A stretch of 12,402 nt of DNA, taken from QQUD01 sp039029915 (lineage in GTDB: Bacteria; Chloroflexota; Anaerolineae; Promineifilales; Promineifilaceae). The DNA lies in the NCBI GenBank assembly GCA_039029915.1, contig JBCCFD010000221.1, forward strand, positions 1 to 12,402, given 5' to 3'. Both the position numbers and the translations under genes were made by a program. The notes under the pieces are model-generated. The model did no database searches. It was not told where the DNA came from and saw only the letters and a list, made by a program, of their open reading frames with translations. Every line of letters begins with the position of its first letter. Position 1 is the stretch's first letter. Positions 6,309 through 12,402 of this stretch are shown here, piece by piece.

Positions 6309-8987
6309 ATGCCCATCTTACAAACCAAGCTTCAGCCGCCCAAACCGACCGCCCATGTCATTAAACGTGAGCGGTTGGTAGATAAACTACTCATCGGCTT
6401 TGAACAAAGACATCGACTGTTGTTGGTGGTGGCTCCAGCCGGATTTGGAAAAACGACGCTGGTGACGAGCTGGTTGCAGTCTGTGGCGCAAGATGAAAAA
6501 CGGCCGTTTATCGCGTGGCTTTCCCTTGATCAACCAGACAGCGAGCTAAATCGTTTCTTGCAATATTATGTTGCCAGCTTGGCAAGGGCAGGTGTGCCTG
6601 TGTCAGACTACCTGATGGAGCAGGTGCAGAGTAACAGTCCCCCACCGACCGAATCGATTTTGATTGATACGCTTAATGTGCTGGTGGCATTTGAGGAGCG
6701 GGTTATTATGGTGCTCGAAGATTACCATCAGATTGAGAACCCAGCGATTGAATCGGCCGTTGCCTTTCTCATTGAGAACGTCCCTGACACCTTTCAACTT
6801 TGTTTAATTAGCCGCGTCGAGCCCAATTTGCCTCTGCCCCGCTTGAGGGCCAGACGACAAATGAGTGAGATTCGCGCGCAGGATTTACGCTTCTCGCTTG
6901 AAGAAACGGCTCAGTTTTTTGAGAGCGATGGGAGGATTTCCTTAAATGCTGAACATGTTAAAAAGCTAGAAGCACGAACTGAGGGGTGGGTGGCAGGATT
7001 ACAAATGGCTGGGCTTTCCCTGCAGGGTCGGAGTGATGTTAGTCGGTTTGTGCAAAATTTTGCTGGTAGCGATCGGTACGTTATGGATTATCTCGTCGAT
7101 GAGGTGCTCGTTAACTTGACGGCAGAAAGGCAAACCTTTCTCCTGCAAACCTCCATCCTCGATCGCTTTTGCGCCAGTTTATGCGACCATCTGGTTCAAT
7201 CGTCGCTCACGGTTTCTCAAACGAATAACCTAGAATCTGCCCAATCGACGCTGGATTATTTTGAGCTGGCTAATATCTTTCTTGTGCCCTTAGACGAGCA
7301 GCGACTTTGGTACCGATACCATCATCTGTTCCAAGAGCTGCTGCAGCAACGATTCAAGCGAACGATTCCCGAGCGCTTCTTGGTAGCACATGAGCGGGCT
7401 GCTGAATGGCTCAGTACCAATGTCCTTCTGGAAGATGCGCTGCGCCACGCCATTACCTCTAAAAATGCGGCTCTCATTGAAAAGGTAGCGGTCAAGATTG
7501 CTCGGCAGGCGTTTAGCAACGGCCGTATTTCCTCCGCCCTGCAAAGTATTGCTCAAGCGCAGACCCAGCTTGATGCGCCTAGTTTGCGGCTTCAAATTCA
7601 TGAGGGGTGGCTGTACGCTTTTAATGGGCAACATCAGTTGATTTCTGAGGTGGGTCTTGTTGATGTAGATGGGCTGTCGATCAACGGCCGTTCATTTGAA
7701 CCAGAACTAATGGCTCTTGCTTGTGGCCTTGAAGGCATGCGTGCCGCTCTGCATGCAAATGATGACCAAGCGCGTACGTCTTATCAGCAGGGATTGACCT
7801 TACTTGAGTCAGAAAATAGTATCGAATTTCTCATGCTGTCGGTTGTTTTAGGGTTTGCAGAGATGCGCAGTGAGGCTGTTTGGACAGGGTTTCAACGGTT
7901 GCTCACCGTCTTTGGTCCTTCGATATATGTCTGGTCAAAACATCTGCCTATTGAAACCTTGGCTACGCTGAACGGTCTTTTTGATACGCCGACGGGCATG
8001 ATTGATTTCCTCGAATCCGTCAAGCTCACGATTGCTTATGTGGAAAACAAAAAGCTGGAAAATGAGCCGGGTGTGGCCTGGCTTTATATTTTCCAAGGGC
8101 GTGATTTTTACTACAAAAACCAGCTACTGGCGGCTCAACGATGCTTTAAAACGGCCGTTGAATTCAGCCGTCCTCGCGGGGAGCACCGGGCAGGAAACTT
8201 TGTGGCACATAGTGAGCTTATGCGGGTCTTTTTAGCGCAAGGTAATCTAACTGAGGCCCAGCTAATCGCCGAGCGATATTTTGGGTTGCATGAGACTGGT
8301 CAGGATGGTGTAAAAGAGTTCGTATCCCTAAAGATGCGGCTTCTGATGGAAGCCGGACAATTGACCGAGGCGCAGGCCATCGCCGATGAATTTGAGTTTT
8401 CAGAGACCGATAAAGATTTTGTACTTGGTGTAGGGGCGTATGATGTGTTCGGGACCCTGCTTTTGGCCCAAGCGCGATATGAAGCGGCACTGACGATTTT
8501 TCAGCACTGCCTGCGAATCCATAAAGCTTGGGCTTTTATCGAGAAAGAGGTGCTCACGCTGGTGCAGATTGCCAGCACGCTTTGTGGCTTAGCGCGCCAG
8601 TTCCAAGCCCGCCCCTATTTGGAGCAGGCAATACGCCTTGGCGCGCCGCTTGGATATATGCGCTGTTTTTTGGATGCCGACCCAGCCTTTGCTTCCTTGT
8701 TGCCAGAGCTACGTCATACTGCGCCTGAGTTTGTTGATAATGTGTCAGGGTTGTTGGAAAACGGCCGTTTTGATGCCAATGCACAGCTTATTGAGCCACT
8801 GTCACAGCGGGAGCTAGAAATTCTTTCCCTCATTGCCCAAGGCCTCAGCAATCGTCAAATCGCTGAAATCCTGGTGCTGTCCATCGGGACAGTCAAGAAA
8901 CACGCGGCCAATATCTACGGCAAGCTCGATGTTAATAGCCGCACAACTGCAATTGTTGAAGCACGCGCATTAGGATTATTGAACTAA
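6309..8987 (+). CDS. Large MalT-like LuxR-family ATPase transcriptional regulator
   Basis: This 892-aa signal-transduction ATPase with a DNA-binding tail belongs to the MalT/LAL class, in which ligand and nucleotide binding drive oligomerisation and activation of target promoters. The Walker A motif APAGFGKTT lies at 42-50 and the Walker B strand VIMVLEDYH at 132-140. The sensor-like segment LISRVEPNLPLPRLRAR follows. A winged-helix region comes next, then a long TPR-like helical array (about 390-820) that usually binds the effector. The C-terminal LuxR helix-turn-helix (831-892) runs LSQRELEILSLIAQGLSNRQIA ... TVKKHAANIYGKL. MPILQTKLQPP is the standard N-terminus of this family, so the start is set at 6309 and not at the ATG at 6291. 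It may control the preceding hydrolase operon, but it appears to have its own promoter. Five ACGGCCGT copies lie in the gene. The effector and targets cannot be read from sequence. Confidence 0.92.
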   Translation: MPILQTKLQPPKPTAHVIKRERLVDKLLIGFEQRHRLLLVVAPAGFGKTTLVTSWLQSVAQDEKRPFIAWLSLDQPDSELNRFLQYYVASLARAGVPVSDYLMEQVQSNSPPPTESILIDTLNVLVAFEERVIMVLEDYHQIENPAIESAVAFLIENVPDTFQLCLISRVEPNLPLPRLRARRQMSEIRAQDLRFSLEETAQFFESDGRISLNAEHVKKLEARTEGWVAGLQMAGLSLQGRSDVSRFVQNFAGSDRYVMDYLVDEVLVNLTAERQTFLLQTSILDRFCASLCDHLVQSSLTVSQTNNLESAQSTLDYFELANIFLVPLDEQRLWYRYHHLFQELLQQRFKRTIPERFLVAHERAAEWLSTNVLLEDALRHAITSKNAALIEKVAVKIARQAFSNGRISSALQSIAQAQTQLDAPSLRLQIHEGWLYAFNGQHQLISEVGLVDVDGLSINGRSFEPELMALACGLEGMRAALHANDDQARTSYQQGLTLLESENSIEFLMLSVVLGFAEMRSEAVWTGFQRLLTVFGPSIYVWSKHLPIETLATLNGLFDTPTGMIDFLESVKLTIAYVENKKLENEPGVAWLYIFQGRDFYYKNQLLAAQRCFKTAVEFSRPRGEHRAGNFVAHSELMRVFLAQGNLTEAQLIAERYFGLHETGQDGVKEFVSLKMRLLMEAGQLTEAQAIADEFEFSETDKDFVLGVGAYDVFGTLLLAQARYEAALTIFQHCLRIHKAWAFIEKEVLTLVQIASTLCGLARQFQARPYLEQAIRLGAPLGYMRCFLDADPAFASLLPELRHTAPEFVDNVSGLLENGRFDANAQLIEPLSQRELEILSLIAQGLSNRQIAEILVLSIGTVKKHAANIYGKLDVNSRTTAIVEARALGLLN

Positions 8988-9046
8988 GATGTTCCTTTAC
9001 CCGGCAGATTGAAATTTTGCTGTATAGAATATCTAAAACCAAATAT

Positions 9047-9052
9047 GAGGTG
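9047..9052 (+). promoter_or_regulatory. Shine-Dalgarno of the nucleotidyltransferase gene
   Basis: GAGGTG ends 8 nt before the tandem ATG ATG at 9061. A TATAGAAT stretch (9023-9030) upstream could be a -10 box, but no -35 is found at normal spacing. Confidence 0.5.
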
Positions 9053-9060
9053 TTTCAAAT

Positions 9061-9891
9061 ATGATGTTTGAACAATGGTTAAGACCATCATCGAGTGACA
9101 AATTGGTGCTTGATGATGTGCTAGAAAGATTGAAACGACAGCCAGAAATTGATGCCATTTTGCTGGCGGGGACCACCGGCAAGGAGACGCTTAAACCTTA
9201 TAGCGACTATGATCTTTTGATTGTTTTGAATGAGATGGTGGAGCCGCCGTCTTTAATCATCACCACGATTGAGGGTAAATTGGCTGAGCTTTACTTTTGG
9301 AATGCTGTCGCTATTGACGAGAAAATTGAGAACCCCCAAACTGTAGAAGCAAACTCATTGGCTGGCGCCTTCCTGTCGATGGTGACGAAAGGGAAGATTG
9401 TTTATGATGCCTCCTCACGTTTGGAAGATTTACGAAAAATTGCTCCGCAGACGCACATTAAAGATATTTTAGACCATCAAATTTACGCAGCCTGGTATTC
9501 GGTTACCTACAATCATGCCCAGAATTTACGTTATTTTTCTTCTCAAGATTGGCTGTACTGGATGGCGCTGCAGTGTCGCCTGTTGTACTGCATTTCAAAT
9601 TGCCTGAGCGCGTATTTTACGCTTCGTGGGATGCCCTGGCGAGGTGAAAAAGAGGCGATACGGTATTTGCAAGCCAATGATCCGGCGTATCTCGAACAGT
9701 TTCAGGCGGCGGTAACGGCCGGTGGTATTGAGCAGCAGTTTCCGCAATATGTGCAGTTGGTTGAGCAAACCTTGCCAGAGGGAATATCTGTTTGGGGTGA
9801 GAGTTATACGGCCGTTCAGCCCCAACCCCACATCACTACTGCCCTAATTGAAAAGCATGCCGACCAATGGCGGCAATGGATTGAAGATTAA
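9061..9891 (+). CDS. Nucleotidyltransferase of the polymerase-beta superfamily, function unassigned
   Basis: The 276-aa protein has a minimal nucleotidyltransferase signature. A strand AILLAG (32-37) is followed by TTGKETLKPYSDYDLLIVL, in which Asp49 and Asp51 of SDYD are the expected metal ligands. Asp86 (AVAIDEK) is a candidate for the third carboxylate. The usual Gly-Ser after the first strand is Gly-Thr here. The C-terminal half is helical, aromatic-rich (DWLYWMALQCRLLYC) and may fold like a HEPN or kanamycin-nucleotidyltransferase helical domain. Relatives modify small molecules such as aminoglycosides, or act as toxin or antitoxin. No partner antitoxin or HEPN gene is adjacent, so its substrate is unknown. 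It begins 73 nt after the LuxR gene with its own SD and converges on the CPBP gene with only 20 nt between the stops. Confidence 0.78.
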   Translation: MMFEQWLRPSSSDKLVLDDVLERLKRQPEIDAILLAGTTGKETLKPYSDYDLLIVLNEMVEPPSLIITTIEGKLAELYFWNAVAIDEKIENPQTVEANSLAGAFLSMVTKGKIVYDASSRLEDLRKIAPQTHIKDILDHQIYAAWYSVTYNHAQNLRYFSSQDWLYWMALQCRLLYCISNCLSAYFTLRGMPWRGEKEAIRYLQANDPAYLEQFQAAVTAGGIEQQFPQYVQLVEQTLPEGISVWGESYTAVQPQPHITTALIEKHADQWRQWIED

Positions 9892-9911
9892 GCTGAGCTA
9901 ATAACAACGCC

Positions 9912-10757
9912 CTAATGAGCACCGACTTCCTTCTCTTCTACTTCAAAGAATTGCTCGCTACTAAAGAATCGCTCAAGGAAAAAGAGCGTCAAAACATACC
10001 CACCAATAGAAGCCACGGTGGCAATAGGGGTGTCTTGGAAAATGAAAATTAGGAGAATAGGAAACCAGTTGTGGAGTGTATGGAGCAGATAATTTGCCAA
10101 GGTTGAGCCACCACGGACGTTGACAAAGCCATGCAGATACGACTGTAAAACAATCGTCATAATAAAGCCTACATAACCCAACACAATACTGATAATTGGC
10201 ATCCCCGCAGTGACGAACAGGTACAAAACGAAGGGCGTATGCCAAGGTCCCCAAATTAAGCCAGTCACAAAAGCTGAATCCCATAGGCTCTTACTGTGCT
10301 TTTTCACGTGAGGATAGAGCACGCCTCGCCAGCCAAATTCTTCTGTTCCCGATGTTAATGCAAAATACAATAGCGCAAACAGCACTGCACCCAGATTGAT
10401 ATTTGACGTGGTAAAGGTGTCTCTTGCAAATAACCAGGCCCCGAGCATCAGGACAATATGGAGCCCAAATAATAGGCCAAATACGACTAAGGCGATGTTA
10501 AAGCCTTTTGTACTAAGCGTGATGTTGCTTTGTTTTCTAACGAAAAGAGCACCAATAAAAGGGCCAAGGGTTGCGATAGAAAACAACAGGCTCACAATTA
10601 GAACTTGTGGATTTCCATCCCAAAAGTAAATCTCATTATTGAGTAAGATATTTGCACCGACCCGATTGGCAAAACTCCACGCCCCGAACCAGAGAACGAA
10701 GGAAAAACCGTAGGAGATGAACAAAAATGTGTTGATATGTCTAGGTAATGGAAACAT
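9912..10757 (-). CDS. CPBP family intramembrane glutamic endopeptidase (CAAX/Rce1-like)
   Basis: This 281-aa multi-pass membrane protein has about seven or eight hydrophobic segments. The three family motifs are intact: EExxxR at Glu139-Glu140-Arg144 (GTEEFGWRGVLYP), motif 2 with His173 (GLIWGPWHTPF), and motif 3 HTLHN at 226-230. Bacterial members cleave membrane substrates or protect against bacteriocins and are often called Abi proteins; a specific role cannot be read here. The C-terminus is acidic (FFEVEEKEVGAH) and probably cytoplasmic. The ATG at 10757 has no Shine-Dalgarno, but an extended -10 (TGG-TACTCT) ends 6 nt before it, suggesting a leaderless mRNA. It diverges from the MFS gene across a 234-bp spacer that holds an operator-like palindrome. 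Confidence 0.88.
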   Translation of the reverse strand: MFPLPRHINTFLFISYGFSFVLWFGAWSFANRVGANILLNNEIYFWDGNPQVLIVSLLFSIATLGPFIGALFVRKQSNITLSTKGFNIALVVFGLLFGLHIVLMLGAWLFARDTFTTSNINLGAVLFALLYFALTSGTEEFGWRGVLYPHVKKHSKSLWDSAFVTGLIWGPWHTPFVLYLFVTAGMPIISIVLGYVGFIMTIVLQSYLHGFVNVRGGSTLANYLLHTLHNWFPILLIFIFQDTPIATVASIGGYVLTLFFLERFFSSEQFFEVEEKEVGAH

Positions 10758-10763
10758 AGGTTA

Positions 10764-10772
10764 AGAGTACCA
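10764..10772 (-). promoter_or_regulatory. Putative extended -10 of the CPBP gene, leaderless
   Basis: Read on the minus strand, TGG-TACTCT (10772 to 10764) is followed by the 6 nt TAACCT and then the ATG at 10757. The spacing is identical to that of the two plus-strand cases at 3153 and 6309. Confidence 0.45.
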
Positions 10773-10792
10773 AACAATTTAGAAGTCGCATA

Positions 10793-10800
10793 ACGGCCGT
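10793..10800. repeat. Intergenic copy of the ACGGCCGT palindrome
   Basis: This is the only one of the 14 copies outside a coding region. It lies 36 nt upstream of the CPBP start codon, on the upstream side of that gene's putative promoter, so no protein sequence can explain it. Confidence 0.85.
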
Positions 10801-10835
10801 ATTTGAGAGTGAGGCTTATCTTTTATTTTTGGAAA

Positions 10836-10851
10836 ACTTTGACCTCAAAGT
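10836..10851. promoter_or_regulatory. 16-bp palindromic operator candidate in the CPBP/MFS divergent region
   Basis: ACTTTGA-CC-TCAAAGT is a perfect 7-bp inverted repeat with a 2-bp centre, the size and form of a dimeric helix-turn-helix binding site. It contains TTGACC (10839-10844), which could be a -35 box for transcription toward the MFS gene, though no good -10 follows at 17 nt. It lies 141 nt ahead of the MFS start. Confidence 0.5.
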
Positions 10852-10991
10852 GACTTACCTCTCAATTCATTCCAATCTGATGATCGCTGCTATCTCCCCA
10901 TTTCCAGATATTAAATTTGTTGTCCTCTACCTGTTTGATGCTTATCATGGTTCACTATTACGAAAAAATAACCGGTGGAAAGAAGGCATTC

Positions 10992-12143
10992 ATGAAATAT
11001 CAAAGGTTTATATGGCCATTTAGTTTTTATTTTGTAGCCTCAGCTGCAGCGGCCGTTTACCGACCTTATATTGTTTTATACTACCAATCATTATCGTTGT
11101 CCGGTGCTCAGATTGGCCTGCTCGTCGGGGGTGCGCCATTAATCACAATGATCAGTTTACCGCTCATGGCTGGGCTCGCTGACAGAACGAATCGGCACCG
11201 ATTCGTCATGAGCCTTTCGCTTTTGACCGTGATCGTGGGGCTTCTTCTGTTTCCATTCCTTCAAACCTTTGTCCTGCTCTTTGTGCTATCTGGTCTTTTT
11301 GCCATTTTTCTTTCACCCGTTTTTCCATTTGCTAATAGCGCCACCATGGTGATGCTGGGAGAAAAGAAGGCGCTTTACGGCCGTATTCGACTTGGCGGCA
11401 CCCTAGGCTTTAGCATTGCGGCTGCCGTTGCTGGCACATTAGTGGAAAACTTTGGTTTTAGGCTGGCGTTTTGGGGCGCAGCACTCATCTACCTGATTGC
11501 CTTTTTTATCAACCAGCGGTTGGTTTACAGCACAGAAAGTGAAGAGACACCATCTCAAAAAGGACCCATACGCGAGCTGCTTAAATCTCCCCGCTATCTC
11601 ATCTTATTGCTTCTTGGTTTTGCGGGCGGCATCTCTTTTTCATCAAATAATACCTACCTGTTTCCTTACTTAAATGAGTTAGGTGCAGAAGAATCCCTAA
11701 TGGGATTTGCCTTGACAATCGGCACCATTGCAGAGGTACCGGTGCTTTTCTTTGCTGGTTGGTTTATCAAGCGGTTTAAAGCGTATGGGGTTTTGATCTT
11801 CTCGACAATGATGATTGCCCTGCGTTTTCTGCTTTTTGTGCTGGCGGTTCATCCCACCTTTGTGCTGGTTATTCAGTTGATGCACGGCTTAACGCACCCA
11901 TTAATGGGGGTCGCTGGTGTTACCTATGCAGATGAGCACGCCAAAAGCGGATATCAGGCAACGGCGCAAGGCTTGTTCAATACAGCGTTGGGTGGGATTG
12001 GGGCAGCCTTTGGTGGATTTGCGGGGGGCATTCTTTTTGAGCGATTTGGTGCAAAAGGAATGTATTTGACTTTTTCAGCGATCGTCCTGTTAATTTTGGC
12101 AATTGCTAGCTTGATAAAAAGAACTCTCCCGGCTGAAAGTTAG
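10992..12143 (+). CDS. MFS_1-like major facilitator superfamily transporter
   Basis: This 383-aa protein has twelve hydrophobic segments and should be an inner-membrane secondary transporter; the substrate is unknown. The N-terminus MKYQRFIWPFSFYFVASA and the phrase ALYGRIRLGGTLGF (127-140) are typical of the MFS_1-like/LacY-related group, which includes 3-phenylpropionate- and nucleoside-type permeases. The loop between helices 2 and 3 carries the motif A variant GLADRTNRHR (61-70). The start is set at 10992 because GAAAGAAGG (10978-10986) lies 5 nt upstream. The longer reading from a TTG at 10917 or the ATG at 10947 adds a stretch with no homology or SD. It has two CGGCCG sites, one of them a full ACGGCCGT at 11377. 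It converges on the partial membrane gene at the window end. Confidence 0.87.
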   Translation: MKYQRFIWPFSFYFVASAAAAVYRPYIVLYYQSLSLSGAQIGLLVGGAPLITMISLPLMAGLADRTNRHRFVMSLSLLTVIVGLLLFPFLQTFVLLFVLSGLFAIFLSPVFPFANSATMVMLGEKKALYGRIRLGGTLGFSIAAAVAGTLVENFGFRLAFWGAALIYLIAFFINQRLVYSTESEETPSQKGPIRELLKSPRYLILLLLGFAGGISFSSNNTYLFPYLNELGAEESLMGFALTIGTIAEVPVLFFAGWFIKRFKAYGVLIFSTMMIALRFLLFVLAVHPTFVLVIQLMHGLTHPLMGVAGVTYADEHAKSGYQATAQGLFNTALGGIGAAFGGFAGGILFERFGAKGMYLTFSAIVLLILAIASLIKRTLPAES

Positions 12144-12234
12144 CCGATTGTGCCATTAAAATTGGGAAGGTTGGATGATATCTCAATATGGAATGTGATC
12201 TAATCTATTCTGAATCACCCTCCTATACTTCACA

Positions 12235-12402
12235 TCAGAAAATTGACCACAGTGTCCAAACCGACAACACACTCCATGTTGAAACGATTAGCCAATAAAT
12301 GATTGGGTTTTGTTGGCGTTCCACTGGTTCAAAAAAGTAGGTAACACCGCTCCGTATGTCTGGAATGACCCAAAGAAGAAATAGTAGACCCCAAACCCAA
12401 TC
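12235..12402 (-). CDS. C-terminal 55 residues of a membrane protein, truncated by window end
   Basis: The minus-strand frame from the window end is open for 55 codons to a TGA at 12235-12237. It reads DWVWGLLFLLWVIPDIRSG, then VTYFFEPVERQQNP, then IIYWLIVSTWSVLSVWTLWSIF. This gives two tryptophan-rich hydrophobic helices joined by a polar loop containing FEPVERQQNP, a composition and pattern far from random for a noncoding strand. I believe similar short membrane proteins are common in Chloroflexi, but I cannot name a function. The start lies outside the window. It converges on the MFS gene, 91 nt away, with no clear terminator between them. Confidence 0.75.
   Translation of the reverse strand, partial: DWVWGLLFLLWVIPDIRSGVTYFFEPVERQQNPIIYWLIVSTWSVLSVWTLWSIF

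Larger units (their letters stand above)
883..11384. repeat. Dispersed over-represented palindrome ACGGCCGT (core CGGCCG)
   Basis: Fourteen exact copies begin at 883, 1142, 1878, 4660, 5212, 5365, 6500, 7519, 7684, 8151, 8761, 9808, 10793 and 11377. Seven extend to AACGGCCGTT (1877, 4659, 5211, 6499, 7683, 8150 and 8760). The core CGGCCG occurs 22 times, additionally at 277, 998, 1999, 2377, 6044, 6754, 9716 and 11050. Equal base use predicts about 0.2 copies of the 8-mer and 3 of the 6-mer. In genes the 8-mer is read as Thr-Ala-Val six times, Asn/Tyr-Gly-Arg five times and Arg-Pro twice, so no single peptide motif drives it. Confidence 0.9.

Noticed and set aside
10917..10991. Longer MFS start from TTG at 10917 or ATG at 10947
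   Set aside because: The extra residues are not MFS-like and have no SD, whereas the ATG at 10992 has GAAAGAAGG at 5 nt and begins the usual family N-terminus.
12144..12234. Terminator between the MFS gene and the partial membrane gene
   Set aside because: No stem of useful length followed by a T tract was found on either strand.

Overview
The window reads as a chromosomal segment of a mid-GC bacterium, most likely a member of the Chloroflexota (Anaerolineae-like). This is inference. It rests on the very large MalT-type LuxR regulator with the N-terminus MPILQTKLQPPKP, on a small 'DQARLQGIL' protein of a type I associate with Chloroflexi and Actinobacteria, on probable leaderless promoters, and on a genome-style over-represented palindrome. 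No rRNA, tRNA, CRISPR array, transposase or phage gene was seen.

Layout: (1) 3-1433, the C-terminal three quarters of a succinate dehydrogenase/fumarate reductase flavoprotein subunit, closed by a strong bidirectional terminator. (2) 1499-2755 on the minus strand, an FMN-dependent alpha-hydroxy-acid dehydrogenase/oxidase. (3) 2756-3152, an AT-rich intergenic block holding a 13-bp inverted repeat, a small hairpin and a weakly supported 88-codon ORF. (4) 3153-6264, a probable three-gene operon: a 68-aa conserved small protein, a membrane-anchored beta-lactamase-fold serine hydrolase, and a four-helix membrane protein carrying a PDZ-like segment and an S41 (tail-specific/tricorn-like) protease domain. 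(5) 6309-8987, an 892-aa MalT-like LuxR ATPase regulator. (6) 9061-9891, a polymerase-beta-type nucleotidyltransferase. (7) 9912-10757 on the minus strand, a CPBP (CAAX/Rce1-like) intramembrane protease. (8) 10992-12143, an MFS_1-like transporter. (9) 12235-12402 on the minus strand, the last 55 residues of a previously uncalled small membrane protein running off the window end.

The genes do not form one obvious pathway. The most coherent unit is the envelope-directed hydrolase set (serine hydrolase plus S41 protease) next to a large signal-integrating regulator, with a second membrane protease further on.

Two genome-scale signals stand out. First, the palindrome ACGGCCGT occurs 14 times in 12.4 kb (about 0.2 expected at equal base use) in all three codon phases and once between genes, so a DNA-level element similar in behaviour to cyanobacterial HIP1 is likely. 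Second, three probable transcription-unit-leading genes (3153, 6309, and 10757 on the minus strand) have a -10-like hexamer ending exactly 6 nt before the ATG and no Shine-Dalgarno. The inner operon genes, by contrast, have good Shine-Dalgarno sites. This is the expected pattern for leaderless mRNAs.
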